Shown: positions 10,589-21,510 of the stretch, in pieces | How the letters are laid out: every line of letters begins with the position of its first letter | Numbering within the stretch: position 1 is the first letter of the stretch | Translations under genes and position numbers: made by a program | Notes under the pieces: model-generated | What the model was told of the DNA's origin: nothing | The model's input: only the letters and a program-made list of their open reading frames with translations | Databases searched by the model: none | Assembly: GCA_963932465.1 (NCBI GenBank) | Contig: OZ010787.1 | Coordinates: forward strand, 14,186,926 to 14,250,925 | Source: Maratus speciosus | Lineage: Eukaryota > Arthropoda > Arachnida > Araneae > Salticidae | Direction of reading: 5' to 3' | Length of the DNA: 64,000 nt

Positions 10589-11252
10589 CGAGGTCTGTCT
10601 GATAACTATCCGACCTTCATTTTTCCCGCTCGCTGTCGCAGTAGTGATTCTAAGACTTCGCCACTGGTGCACATTGGAAGGCGACAGCTTAATGCTCATG
10701 GTTTAATTTTTTCAACGTTTCCAGTGAGCCATTCGTTGCCTGCTGGCCGCCGAGTGAGGTGCTGTCATACGTGTTCGTCGGATTTTGATTTCTCTCAAGA
10801 TGGCTGAGTGGGTTGTAAAAAGGTGCGGCATCAAATTTTGTCAAAGCTCGGTGATTCTCATAGCGAAACAATTCGTAAGATTCATCAATGCTCCAACTCA
10901 TTCATCGCACCTGATTCAGACTTTCTTGGCAAAACATGGAATTCCAGTCGTTCGCTAACCTCCCTACTCTCCAGACATGGCTCCTTGCAATTTCTGGTTG
11001 TTTCCAAAATTGAAGGCGCCAGTGAAACTACCCCGTTTTGAGAGTAGAGATAAGATACGCAGAGCGCGACGGCGCAGTTGAACACTATTCCAAAAGAAGC
11101 CTTTCAGAAATGTTTTCGGTAGCAGAAGTACGGTGGACTAAGTGTGTGGAGGCGCAAGGGGCCTACTTTGAAAGGGAGTAAGGTCCCATTTTCGTCAGGT
11201 AACTTATATATTTTCTTCGGTTAAAGGTCGGATACTTTTCAGACAGGCCACG
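10589..11252 (+). mobile_element. Internally deleted mariner element
   Basis: Bounded by TA at 10587-10588 and 11253-11254. The ends are imperfect inverted repeats: CGAGGTCTGTCTGATAACTA on the left, TCAGACAGGCCACG on the right, with TATCCGACCTT and AAGGTCGGATA just inside. At 664 bp it is about half of a typical 1.3-kb mariner. The remaining coding parts come from the two ends of the transposase. Confidence 0.85.
10800..11181 (+). pseudogene. mariner transposase remnant
   Basis: Mariner transposase binds the inverted ends and moves the element by cut and paste. The N-terminal part starts at the ATG at 10800 (MAEWVVKRCGIKFCQ) and continues in another frame as KLGDSHSETIRKIHQ, the usual first helix of the DNA-binding domain. 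It jumps straight to the C-terminal part near 10889 (NAPTHSSHLIQTFLAKHGIP), then PPYSPDMAPCNFWLFPKLK with the third catalytic aspartate in SPD. The first catalytic aspartate, most of the core and probably the second aspartate are gone. Stops interrupt the rest. Identity as mariner is firm. Confidence 0.85.
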
Positions 11253-11254
11253 TA

Positions 11255-11789
11255 TTTGTTAAGAAAAAAGATGTTTTGAGCTACGAGACTTTCTGCTGGT
11301 GATATCAAACAAGTTTCTTTCAATTTAAACAAAATACAAAACATAAATAAAATATGGAGTGTGAGGCATCTCGAATGAGAACCTTTATAATACGTTTTGT
11401 TACAGCAAAACTGATATAATGTAACAATTAACTTCCTCCTCAGAGGGATAAATCTCCGGACATTCGTATTTTCTTTTGAAAAAATGTCTTATATTGTATT
11501 ATAACCCCTTCTACATCGAACGCGTATTTTCCACATCACCTACGTTAGAAAGCTACTTTACAGAAAGAAGAAAATAGCTTAATTTTCGCTTGAAGAAATT
11601 GAGATAAATTCTTATCGATGAAATGGGATTTTATAATTATGAAACCACATGAATCCTATAGATTTTCTTTTTTCTTTCATTTTTGTTTTTCGTTACCTAA
11701 AATCTAAGTTTGGGTTATGCTCGGTGGATGAGAAGGAAAAAGTTCTCTATTTTTTTTCACATACACTTTTTCCTTTTATTTACCAGATA
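11255..11789. other. No gene seen
   Basis: AT-rich flank with no recognised repeat or coding signature. Confidence 0.45.
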
Positions 11790-12095
11790 TAGCAGATGTG
11801 TAATGTAAAGATCACATACAGTGCATTGCAGACTGTTACATTATATCAACAGTCGATTAATGGAATAAAATGTTTATCGTTGAAGATTAATCTGCCTAAA
11901 GCAAATTATTCTTACCTTCATTTAGAGATCCCTTCGTTTAGCTACCTTTGTTTAGAGCGTAGATTACAAAGATAACATAACAGTGTATTGCAGACGGTTA
12001 CATTATATCAACAGTCAATTAATGCAATACAATTTTTATGGTTGAAGTTTAATCGGCCCAAAGCAAATTATTTTTCCCTTCGTTTAGCTATTAAT
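11790..12095. repeat. Diverged tandem duplication, period about 165-170 bp
   Basis: Two units share CAGTGCATTGCAGACTG/CAGTGTATTGCAGACGG, TTACATTATATCAACAGTC and AAAGCAAATTATT, at about 11819-11910 and 11980-12072. No coding potential. Confidence 0.75.
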
Positions 12096-12172
12096 TGTGT
12101 CCTAAAATTTATATAAATTAAAAATATCCAAGAAAAAGAAAATTATATTGCAAGTTATTAATATTGTGCTAC

Positions 12173-12315
12173 TTATTTCGCGGAAAACGAAAAAATAGCG
12201 CACCTAGTTTTAAGAACAAACAATCTTCTTGAAACACCATCAAAAATTTGTAAATGCGCTAGGCCTTTCGAAAGATCTGAGTCTTTCTTCGTCAGGCGCA
12301 AAAAAGACATCCTTC
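12173..12315 (-). mobile_element. Probable Penelope-like 3' tail
   Basis: Minus-strand phrases GCGCCTGACGAAGAAAGAC and TCAGATCTTTCGAAAGGC resemble non-coding 3' ends of Penelope-like elements that I recall from other invertebrates. No coding part remains. The 64-codon minus frame covering this stretch is probably chance. Just downstream ACAGCCAATAGGAA is duplicated at about 12379 and 12403. Confidence 0.4.
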
Positions 12316-12430
12316 TACTATGAAAGCAGAGGCAAGACTGAAATGAGAGACAAGGGAAAGGAAACAAGCTGAAGAAACAGCCAATAGGAAGTTAGAAATC
12401 AACAGCCAATAGGAAAGTAAAAAACACCTA

Positions 12431-13399
12431 GTTTCACCTAGTTTTAGTTATATTACTATTTTAAATTTTGAAAATTTTCCTAGCATCCGTAGGTTAAAGA
12501 ATTTTTCTAGAATATGTTTCCTTTTAGAAAACTTGAAAATATATCAGAAATATCTTCATACAGTTAATAAATGCTTTAATTATTTTTTTAACTATGTCTT
12601 TTTTTTTAACTTTAATTTTTTATTAAAATAACATATGTATCATTAAAATGACCACTTCTTTAGTCGAACAAGGATATCATAAAAGAAAACAATGCATATT
12701 TATATACAACTCTTTAGTTTCGCGTAATGTTTTACGCTTTCTTGTATCGGGGCTTGTTCTTGAAAAACACAAGAAAGATAGCTGATTGAATACTATAGTA
12801 ACTAGATGTTGGTTATGCATTGCTGTAAGCGTCGGTAGCAGGGGCGCGCCAGCAGTATCCAGCGCCTGTGTGCAGAACTTCAGTTGGCGACCTATACTCC
12901 CCCCCCCCCCCCCCGAAAATAAAACACTTTATAAAAAAATTCTGTCAGTATTTATAAATGCATAGCTGCCATCCTGCTGGAATTTTATCCTAGATTAAAT
13001 AAAGTTTTTTTTTAATCAGAAAACTATTTAATAAAATGTGTCTTGTTTCTATAGGGTTCGTATTTTATTTCCTTTATTAAGTAAAATTTCTGTTTCCAAA
13101 ATTGTTTAAATTACTTAAAAATAAGGAAGGTTGACAGCTATGTAAATAAAATTCGAAACACAGAAAAGCCTGTGAAAATAAAACCTATCTGCATCAGAAT
13201 CCTGCATTAAACTGTAAAAAATCGTTTTCCCAGAGAAAATAATACAATAGAATAACAATAGATGGCATCAATAACTAATAAAAGAAAGTTGTTTGTCCTC
13301 TCTAAGTTGCATATCTATATTAATAAAAGAAAGGCATTTGTCTTTACTCTGCATGTGTGGCGATAGCTAAGAAAATGTGCCACAAATAGATGTCTAAAA
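12431..13399. other. No gene seen; C run
   Basis: AT-rich, with a run of about 16 C at 12899-12914. A GGGGCGCGCC patch near 12841 and GGGGCGCCCC near 30246, both next to GCGCCTGTGTG, suggest a shared old repeat. No coding signature. Confidence 0.45.
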
Positions 13400-13720
13400 A
13401 TTTGGATAAGGATAGACGGAGCGTGGATACCGCCCCCGGTGTACGCTGCAGAAGGCATTGGGGTCCCCTCGAGCTTCGTTTGGATGGAGTTTCATTTAAA
13501 AACGCAAAATCATGCAAATTCGAGGTTGCAGCCTGCTGACAATATTTGTCTTGTTTAGAAAAATTTTCGTTTAAAAATATAAAACGAAAACAAACCGGAC
13601 AGCGCGTTGGATGTCCGGTGCATATGCTGCTGAAGACATTGCGCCCCCCCCCCCCCCATCTCTAGGTTCGTTAAAAAAAAATTTCGTTTAAAAATATAAA
13701 ATTATTGAACATTTGATTTA
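13400..13720. repeat. Degenerate duplicated repeat with GTGTACGCTGCAGAAG
   Basis: Two related blocks: CCGGTGTACGCTGCAGAAGG near 13437 and CCGGTGCATATGCTGCTGAAG near 13615. Each is followed by a GC-rich run, GTTCGTT or CTTCGTT, and TTTCGTTTAAAAATATAAAA or TTTCATTTAAAAACGCAAAA. It ends in a C run at 13644-13657. Confidence 0.5.
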
Positions 13721-14459
13721 GGTGTATTTAAAGTTATTATCATTTGCAATGCCGGCCGGGTCGGCTTTACTAGGGCATAGTACGAGAAATTAAAGCTTTT
13801 TTCATAAATCTATATTTTCCCGTTCATATTACAGCGATCATTGTAACTATTAACTTAATTATGTCTTAATTAAACTTTTCTTGCCATTCTAAACTCTGAA
13901 ATGTCTAAGTTTATATGTAATGCTAATAAGTGCTCATATTTCAATACTTCCAATTTTATGTTCTGAATTAAAATGAACAAATCTTACAATCATCACAGTC
14001 ATTTATTCAGTATTTGATTAGACACGAGCGTACGAAGGGAGGCAGGGAAAGGTTGCCCTTTGAAAAAGTAAGAATTTTTGAACATTTATTGCCAAATTTA
14101 GCCTATTTTCAGCATTCCCTCCCCCTTAACAAAAATTCTGCATCCACCATGATGATAGGTCCAGAGTACAAGATAGTATATAGATAAAAAGTATTTGTAC
14201 TGCGTGGAGGTCTATGGTCCAAAAACACTCAATTTTTGTCCAACACATAATAATTTCTGCGGAAGTGATCATTTGTCAGGAGCTCTGTAAAAGGATATTG
14301 TTTAGGCCTCCGAAAGTCAACTTTACTCTATGAGTGCAAAACTCACAGTATTAAATCTACGACGCGGAATGCCAAAACTTTTACAAACGGCTTATGTTAC
14401 ATTTTACCAATTAAAATTTGTTTCATAGCTGACGTCAGTCTCTCCAATCTAAAATCTGT

Positions 14460-14595
14460 ACATTGAGCAGGACACTCGTGTCCTGATTCTGCCCTTCACG
14501 GAACAAACCGAGTAGGAAACTACCTGTTCACGTAATCCATACCGATGTTCAACAATTTCCAATTCTGCCCCAAACGGAATGGGGGAGCAGCGTTC
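14460..14595 (+). repeat. Dispersed repeat, copy 1 (GTGTCCTGATTCTGCCC)
   Basis: GTGTCCTGATTCTGCCCTTC near 14477 and CCAATTCTGCCCC near 14560 reappear in reverse complement at about 27999-28080. Non-coding. Confidence 0.6.
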
Positions 14596-14599
14596 GACC

Positions 14600-15387
14600 T
14601 CTCCCTTTCAAGGTTAACCAGTTTCGGCTAGACTTTCGACCAATCGCTTCCAAGGACACATGTGGTCTGTTTATTTCGGTTTATTTATCTGAAGCTCGAA
14701 CATGTGTGTTTACGTGCGACCCCTTTAAAAAAAGACCTTTAATTGGCACTATGATTATATAATGATTTTTTATAGATTAATATAAAGTGAATCAAGCAGG
14801 ACGGTCGTTCTGCCAAGCCAAGCTGAAAAAAAAATGAAAACCCCGCCAAACAAACAAACGGCAAGACACCGTAACTGCTTATTATACTGCAGACAACTTC
14901 TCCATGTTAAATGGACGAAATAGGCCAGCGTAAAATTTCCCATATCAAAAGAAGCAATCATCGCAGAAAAATAAAACTAACACCAGAAGGACCTAATAAA
15001 GAAGATCTTCAATTTGAGATCAAATGCATCCTCATAAATTAATTTTAAACAGAGATATAGATTTTTTAAAATAACGTCGAGATACTGAAAATGACAGATT
15101 TATTTTCTTCGTCACAACTTATGTTTAAATCGAGGTAGAGACTTAAATAATGGACAGAAGAAAGTAAGGATTGAATTTTTGGATAGATATTTACTCAATC
15201 TACGTGCTTTTATAAAATTCAGCTTTAAAAACATTAATTTTCTATACATAATTAGCGAAAAACTGTTAATTAGTTCAAAAGTTTACAAATTATGCCAAAT
15301 AGCGATAAACCCGCCAAAATATTTTAGAAATCTTATACTTTTCTTTTATATTATCCTTTTGCATTGATTTCATCGAAGATAACTATG
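14600..15387. other. No recognised gene
   Basis: Small frames at 14770-14961 (minus) and 15179-15367 (plus) show no motif I recognise. They look like chance frames in AT-rich DNA. Confidence 0.45.
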
Positions 15388-15703
15388 GCTGAGATTCAGA
15401 TAGATTTTTCGCTGTTACCGAAATTAGTTTGACCAATCAGAAGCCTGCATGTTTGAGAATATTTGCTGTTTCTGGATCCCGGCCTATATCATGAAATTTT
15501 GAGTCATTTTTTTAGTGCCGTGGATGAAGTGCAATGTTTGTAGAAATGTAGGCTAGGATCCAGATAGATTTTTCGCTGTTAGCGAAACAAGAATCACCAA
15601 TCAATACCCTGCATTTCTGCAAACTGCGAAAAGTTCACAAAAATGCAGGCTTCTGATTGATGAATCTCGTTTCTCTAACAGCCAAAAATCTATCTAGATT
15701 GCG
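15388..15703. mobile_element. Palindromic MITE family 3: half copy and full copy
   Basis: The half copy starts near 15396 and the full one at about 15556-15700. Both begin AGATAGATTTTTCGCTGTTA; the full copy ends with the mirrored TAACAGCCAAAAATCTATCT. Inside are CCAATCA and AATGCAGGCTTCTGATTG. Related copies lie at 17248-17353 and 19590-19770. Confidence 0.75.
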
Positions 15704-15706
15704 CCC

Positions 15707-15938
15707 AATGGAGGATATTCCAAATATGGGTTCGAGGCTGAAAAAAGTCACGTGATACCGGTAATTTATCCAAGGAACTTCTAACTGATAAGAAGGGAAG
15801 ATACTACTACTTTGCCTCATGAACCGTTTCATTGGCTAGCGGGGATTTACATTACACGTCTACGGAGCCTTCCCTTCCTTACGATAGAAGTTTTTACCTT
15901 GACCACGTGATCACAATGTAGATGGAATATCCTCCATT
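15707..15938. mobile_element. Palindromic MITE family 2, copy 1
   Basis: Bounded by AATGGAGGATATTCCA and TGGAATATCCTCCATT. Internal landmarks are AAAAAAGTCACGTGATACC, CTAACTGATAAGAAGGGAAG and TAGCGGGGATTTACATTA. Two more copies lie at 16753-16988 (inverted) and 17527-17758. The 65-codon minus frame here is not a gene. Confidence 0.85.
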
Positions 15939-16133
15939 ATGTTGAACACAATTTTGCATTTCCACATCCAGGAAGGGTATTGATTGTCATAACAACAATA
16001 CATATTCGAAACTATTTAAGGCACTGATTCTGAACTCCTTTGCTATACATTTCGATATTAAAGAAGTTGTTGTTTCCATAGTAACAGTAATTTTCTGTAT
16101 TGCTTTCTCTAAAACACAAATATAGAAATTTAA

Positions 16134-16320
16134 TGCTCGTATTCACCATCTACCCCGACCTAGAAAACCTCGGTCGAACGCTCAAATGAAATTCACGATA
16201 ACATTTGATTGGACATTATCAAGGAGACGTCCAATCAGGATTAAATGTGCATACCGTTTGAGCGTTCGACCGAGGTTATCGGTATAACTCGGGGTCGAAG
16301 TAATTGGTGAATACGAGCGT
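16134..16320. mobile_element. Palindromic MITE, GCTCGTATTCACCA ends
   Basis: Inverted arms of about 55 bp: GCTCGTATTCACCATCTACC on the left, TGGTGAATACGAGCG on the right, with CCTCGGTCGAACGCTCAAA mirrored by TTTGAGCGTTCGACCGAGG. A second small hairpin, TGATTGGAC/GTCCAATCA, forms the centre. Confidence 0.85.
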
Positions 16321-16433
16321 GAGAAAGAGCGCTCAGAATCAACACCATAACAGAGAGCCTTTATACATAAGAGTGGTGATATATGCACAGGAAGCATGCT
16401 CATTTCAAGTTTTTGCCGAAAGTATGGCTAGAG

Positions 16434-16725
16434 CGTCTAGAATACCTCGTGTGGAAATATGCTATCCAAACAACGCTAAAAATTTGTATCCCTTAAATGT
16501 GCGACGATACTGCTAAAATCCCAAGTATCGATCACAGCGACATCTGCGGGATTTAGTATTACATTGTATAGACTAGCAATATCTTGCAGTTTGAGAAAAT
16601 ATCCTGCAGATGTCGCTGTGATCTGTATATTTCAGCAGCATCGTTGCACAGTTAAGGGATACAATATTTTAGCACTTTTTTAAGTATTACAGGGATAGCC
16701 AATTTCTACACTATATATTCTAGGT
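16434..16725. mobile_element. Palindromic MITE family 1, complete copy
   Basis: CGTCTAGAATACCTCGTGTG at the left, CACTATATATTCTAGGTG at the right, with the mirrored CACAGCGACATCTGCGGGAT and CCTGCAGATGTCGCTGTG inside. Confidence 0.8.
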
Positions 16726-16752
16726 GCTATAGTACGGCAATCCACTTTCTTG

Positions 16753-16988
16753 AATAGAGGCTATTCTATCTACGTTATGTTCACGTGGTCAAGGCAAAAA
16801 CGTCTAACGTAAAGAAGGGAAGGCTCCGTCCACGTAATGTAAATCCCCGCTAGACAATGAAACAGTTCACGGGAGAAAGCAGTAGTAGTTTCCTGTTTCC
16901 CTTCTCATCAGTTAGAAGTTCTTTAGGTAAATTGCCGGTACCACGTGACTTTTTCAGCCTTGAACCCATATTTGGAATATCCTTCATT
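16753..16988. mobile_element. Palindromic MITE family 2, copy 2 (inverted)
   Basis: Reverse-complement copy of 15707-15938: ATGTAAATCCCCGCTAG, CAGTTAGAAGTTCTTTAGG and GGAATATCCTTCATT are recognisable. The left end is degraded. Confidence 0.8.
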
Positions 16989-17247
16989 AGACGATACGCG
17001 CATGGACGAGCTTTATTAGACTAGGGAAATAATTCAATATGCATTAGCCTGACGATAATGACACGCTCGCAAAGACCTTTAATGATTTGTTTTAATCACT
17101 TCTACCAAAAAACCTTTATTGGCCATATGTCGCTACTTCGTTATAGCGATACACTTGTTCCTAATTGGATCCCGGCCTTAATGTACCAAAATACGGAGTT
17201 TGCTTTCTGTACTATTCCTGAGCTCAGTTATAACGTCTAGAAATATA

Positions 17248-17353
17248 GGCCGAGATCCAGGTACATTTTTGCAAACAGTGAAAAGTTAGCAATAATTCTG
17301 GCTTCTAATTGGTCTATCTCGTTGCGATAGCAAAGAAAAATCTACCTAGATCA
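17248..17353. mobile_element. Palindromic MITE family 3, degraded copy
   Basis: GAGATCCAGGTACATTTTTG at the left and AAAAATCTACCTAGATC at the right, with TCTGGCTTCTAATTGGTC inside. Confidence 0.65.
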
Positions 17354-17870
17354 TGGTTATGGTGTGGAAACCGGTTATTCCAGTAATACTTTAAAAATTG
17401 CTAAAAACTGAATCCCATAAATATTGAAAAATACTGAATGACAAATGTCGATGGCAGGAACATTTTCTAGATCTTCTCTGAGCGAAACGTTTTCTCATTT
17501 GATGTCTTTTGAAATAGTTACGTTGGAATGGAGGATATTCCAAATATGGGTTCGAGGCTGAAAAAAGTCACGTAATACCGGTAATTTACCCGAGGAACTT
17601 CTAACTGATAAGAAGGGAAGATGCTGCTGCTTTGCCTGATGAACTGTTTCATTGGCTAGCGGGGATTTACATTACACGTCTACGGAGTCTTCCCTTCTTT
17701 ACGCTAGACGTTTTTACCTTGATCACGTGATCAAAACGCAGATGGAATATCCTCCATTACCATATGTCGCTGTGATCGACATTCATCGTTCAGCCTCATT
17801 CAATATTTATGGGATACAATTTTTTAGCACCTTTTTAATAAGCCGATTTTTAAACTATATCTTCTAGATA
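17346..17870. mobile_element. MITE family 1 copy split by a family 2 copy
   Basis: The left part has GGTGTGGAAACCGGTTATTC and the right part ATATGTCGCTGTGATCGAC and ATATCTTCTAGA. The 232-bp family 2 element at 17527-17758 sits between them, so family 2 inserted after family 1 at this spot. Confidence 0.75.
17527..17758. mobile_element. Palindromic MITE family 2, copy 3 (nested)
   Basis: Same ends and landmarks as 15707-15938, in the same orientation, with few differences. The 71-codon frame over it is not a gene. Confidence 0.85.
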
Positions 17871-17889
17871 CTATAGCTCCGTTATAGGC

Positions 17890-18193
17890 CTAGATTATAT
17901 GTTGTAGAAATCGACTATCCCAGCAATACTTAAAAAAGCGCGGAAATAGTGAATCCATTAAATATACAACGATGTTGAATTCCAAACAGTCATTTGCAGC
18001 GGCATCTGCAGGATATTTTTTAAAGAAGAAAGAGACACGTGTAATGCACCGCTATAGCGTCTAGAATACGTAATGTGGAAATTTGCTATCCAAGCAGCGC
18101 TAAAAAGTTGTATCCCTTAAATGTGCACTGACGCTGAAATCCAGGGAGCTGATCGCAGCGACATCGGAGATATACTTTCAAAGTAAACATCGT
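17890..18193. mobile_element. Two half copies of MITE family 1
   Basis: First half at about 17890-18022 (GTAGAAATCGACTATCCC to GCGGCATCTGCAGGATATTT), second at about 18055-18193 (AGCGTCTAGAATACGTAATG to GATCGCAGCGACATCGG). Each lacks its mirrored partner. Confidence 0.65.
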
Positions 18194-18286
18194 ATTATTA
18201 CAGAGGGCTTGACGCCAAGCACACAGGTCAGATGTATGTTAATAAAATGAAAAAAAAAATACTACAGCGTCTAAACCAAATTATAA

Positions 18287-18578
18287 CGCCTAGAATATAT
18301 AGTGTGGAAATTGGCTATCCCTGTAACACTTAAAAAAGTGCTAAAATATTGTATCCTTAAATGTGCAACGATGCTGTTGAAATATACAGATCGCAGCGAC
18401 ATCTGCAGGATATTTTCTATAATTGCAAGATATTGCTAGTCTATACAATGTAATACGAAAATCCCGCAGATTTCGCTGCGATCGACACTTGGGATTTTAG
18501 CAGTATCGTCGATCATTTATGGGATACAAATTTTTAGCGTTGTTTAATAAAATATTTCTACACTAGGTATTCTAGACG
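18287..18578. mobile_element. Palindromic MITE family 1, complete copy
   Basis: CGCCTAGAATATATAGTGTG at the left and CACTAGGTATTCTAGACG at the right, very like the copy at 7111-7404 through the middle. Confidence 0.85.
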
Positions 18579-18596
18579 CTGTTACCAAATCGTCAT

Positions 18597-18739
18597 GAAG
18601 TTTTAGGAAATATCCTGCAGATATCGCTGTGATCGATTCATTGGATTTCAGCATCATTTGAAATTTAAGAGATCCAATATTTTAGCACTTTTTAAAGTAT
18701 TACTGGGATAGCCGATTTCCACACTATATATTCTAGGCG
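18597..18739. mobile_element. Half copy of MITE family 1
   Basis: Right half only, from TATCCTGCAGATATCGCTGTG to CCACACTATATATTCTAGG. Confidence 0.7.
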
Positions 18740-18824
18740 CTGTAGCCTGTCTTTTTCGTTTACCTCGGAGTAGATAGAGATGAAGTCATTTGTAGCTGTT
18801 CCTAAACTGTGGCCAACAACACAT

Positions 18825-19168
18825 AAGGCCAGTTCATAACGTCACACGGAGTTGATTATCTGTACACGGCAATGGACACAAAAAAAAAAAAATCGGCGCG
18901 CAGCTTTGTACTAATCATCGTGTAAAGATGATCCAACTCTGAGGCTAACGAAAAAGACAGGCTACCGTGGTGGGTCCGATTCTTCTTTTTTTACAGACCG
19001 CTGGAGTCACGTGATGCTCGAATGCACCAAAGAAGGCGCGTGAAAAGAGCATCACGTGACTCCAGTGGTTTGTAAAAAAAGAAGAATCGGACCCACCGCG
19101 GTAGCCTGTCTTTTTCGTTAGGCTCGATCCAACTCCGTGTGACTTTTAAACATCATGAACTGACCTAT
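18825..19168. mobile_element. Nested palindromes (MITE family 4)
   Basis: The inner palindrome, 18943-19122, has arms of about 80 bp: GCTAACGAAAAAGACAGGCT, GGTGGGTCCGATTCTTCTTT and GAGTCACGTGATGCT, mirrored exactly. Outer arms GTCACACGGAGTTGA (about 18840) and CCAACTCCGTGTGAC (about 19128) enclose it. CCTGTCTTTTTCGTT also occurs near 18747 outside the palindrome. Confidence 0.75.
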
Positions 19169-19388
19169 TATGTCATTGGTCGCGCTAACACCCTCCCTCC
19201 TGCGTCCACCGTATATAGCGGCATCTTGTACTGGAGACTGCTAAATGGGCTGCTATCGGTTAAAATCAAGAGAGAAAAGGGCAGCAGAGAGGGAAAGAAC
19301 TCGTTTTTTTAACTAGTTTTTCAGACGGGAAGATTGACATGTCTGTTCCTCTCCTTTCATAACTTCATGGTGGTGAAATAAGGCAAAG

Positions 19389-19580
19389 CTTCCTAAATAT
19401 TTGAGAAATTCTTGACTCGCGTCACGAAAACATCACACAAAGCAGGCAAAGCAAAGAAACAAAATCATTCATTGGCTCGTGAATATGAACGAGCCAATGA
19501 ATGATTTTTCTTCTTTGTTTTGCCTGCTTTGTGTGACGTTTTCCTGACACGTGTCAAGGCTTTCTCCAATATTTAAAGGG
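19389..19580. mobile_element. Palindromic MITE family 5
   Basis: Arms contain CATCACACAAAGCAGGCAAA and the mirror TTTGCCTGCTTTGTGTGACG, with the inner hairpin ATTCATTGGCTCGT/ACGAGCCAATGAAT. A related half copy lies at 47268-47412. Confidence 0.8.
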
Positions 19581-19589
19581 CGTTGAATA

Positions 19590-19770
19590 GGTCGGGATCA
19601 AGACAGACTTTTCGCTATTAGCGGGGTGAGATTGATAAATCAGACGTCTGCATTTTTCCGAACTTTTTGATATTTTGCAGTAAATACCGAAAAGCCTGCA
19701 AGGATGGAGGCTACTGATTGGTCAATGTAATTTTACTAACAGAGAAAAATTTATCTGGATCCTGGACATT
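19590..19770. mobile_element. Palindromic MITE family 3, degraded copy
   Basis: Begins TCGGGATCAAGACAGACTTT and ends AAAAATTTATCTGGATCCTG, with GAGGCTACTGATTGGTCAAT inside. Half-palindromic like the copy at 15556-15700. Confidence 0.7.
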
Positions 19771-19949
19771 AGCTTTGGTTGGTTAAAACAATTTTGAATA
19801 AAATCAAATCAGGAAGCCAATGTTTGTTAACTTTTCTGGTTAGTTTAATTGAAATCTTCCTCGTCTATTACTGAAAACTGAGTTACCGTACTTTGGACAA
19901 AAAAATTGAATATGAGTACACGACTTGTGCATATGTCACCACTCTAACA

Positions 19950-20145
19950 CAGTGTTGCCAGATGGGCTACTTTTTTTTAATTCAGATACTTGATTGGCAC
20001 CACTTTTTTGAAATTGTAAAATGTGCCTTGTTTAATGACATATTAATTAAGGCGAAAACAAAGGGAATTTTATCGTTTATAATAAGTGCTGGCAATGCAA
20101 TCAAGAAATCTGAATTAAAAAAAAAGTAGCCCACTGGCAACACTG
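19950..20145. mobile_element. hAT-type MITE with 8-bp target duplication
   Basis: 196 bp, bounded by CAGTGTTGCCAGATGGGCTA and AGTAGCCCACTGGCAACACTG-type inverted ends of about 35 bp. CTCTAACA flanks it exactly on both sides (19942-19949 and 20146-20153). CAG...CTG ends with an 8-bp duplication are typical of the hAT superfamily. The 78-codon frame spanning it crosses the element edge and is not a gene. Confidence 0.9.
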
Positions 20146-20235
20146 CTCTAACATATAAATGTTCTCTGTTATGACCATGATTCTAAGTGCAGTTGGTTAA
20201 ATTTGAGTATCTGGGCATTAGAGAAAGCAATAGTG

Positions 20236-20369
20236 GCCCACCGTGGCTGAGTGGATAAGGCACCATGCTGCTAATCGCTTGAGAGCGTAGGTGGAAGCAG
20301 ATTCGAATCCCGCCGTGATCCGCATGTGATATGATGTATGTGTTCAATAAATCAAACAAACAAACAAGC
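20236..20369 (+). mobile_element. tRNA-Ser-like SINE with 11-bp target duplication
   Basis: Box A TGGCTGAGTGG at 20244-20254 and box B GATTCGAATCC at 20300-20310 flank an anticodon-like GCT in TGCTGCTAATC, and a long variable-arm region as in serine tRNAs. Acceptor and T stems no longer pair well. The 3' part ends in a CAAA/CAAG repeat. AAGCAATAGTG is repeated exactly at 20225-20235 and 20370-20380, the target duplication left by LINE-driven insertion. Confidence 0.85.
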
Positions 20370-20380
20370 AAGCAATAGTG

Positions 20381-21510
20381 AAAGGTACAGTTGGCATGGA
20401 AACATAGACTTCTTTAATTCGTACAGAAAATTAATGAATAGTAGTAAATAACTCAAGTTTAAAATGTAGGCAAATGGTCTGGAAATATCAATGGCTCCCA
20501 TCTAGTATTTCACAAAATTAGTTTAATAGATTCACATGATGTATAACTTGATGCAACTCTTAGCTAATGAAAATTCTGCAACAAGACTTATGTAGGTAGA
20601 TCTTTTGAATGAATAATTCAGAATTCTGAGATCAAAACGAAGTTCTTAAGGGCTCTTCCTCACACCCCCCTCAAAAAAGGAAATACGTTAGAAAGATATA
20701 GGAATTTGGATAGCTTCAATATGTCTGTGAACTTTTGTCAGAGTTCAGAAAAAGAGTCTGGGCATTAAAAAAAACAAATTTGACGAACTATAAGACTATA
20801 GATTTCAGGAAATTTTTAACCGAAAAATATTTAATTCTAATGTATATGCGGCTTTAATAATAGACTATTAAAGATAATCAATTTAGGGGAAATTTTATAG
20901 TAAATTAATATCCTCACATTTATGCAAATAGGTATGGATAAACAGACTTGAGTAAAATTACATATTTATTCTTTCTTCTCTATAACACAATCTAAATGAA
21001 GATGAAGTTATATGTACAGTTTATATCTTTAAATTTTTAGATTTTTTTTTATCAAAAATGTTCCTTTATTATGTCTAGAATTTCTAGATTTACAGATCTT
21101 CGATTCTTTAGATGCCTGCGGGGTTTCATTCTCGGATTAACCGTAGGTATTTGTAAAGGTAAATTTATTTTGCAAAACCGTCAGCAAAAAAAAAAGTTAG
21201 AAAAAACAATTAACTGACAGACTAACTGTAAATATATATTTTATTTCGACTCTGTTTTTTACAAAATTTTCATCTTTCGAAGAAAATTTTAAGGATATAT
21301 AAATTGAGAAAGACTGATACTTTGAAAGAAGAAATTGACTTTCCTTACTTTTAAATTATTAATCACTATAAAAAATGAATGATAGGTAAACAAAATGAAT
21401 AATATTGTGTTTACTCCCTGCTTATAAAGGCTATACAAGGACTAATTTTAATTTGAGCTAGTAGAATTATTTCAATAATATATCATTTGTTTTAAAAAAA
21501 GAACTGATAT
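20381..21510. other. No gene seen
   Basis: AT-rich sequence with no recognised repeat, coding frame or inverted ends. Confidence 0.5.

Noticed and set aside
20236..20320. Functional tRNA-Ser(GCT)
   Set aside because: Acceptor and T stems do not pair, and the unit is flanked by an 11-bp target duplication with a simple-repeat tail.
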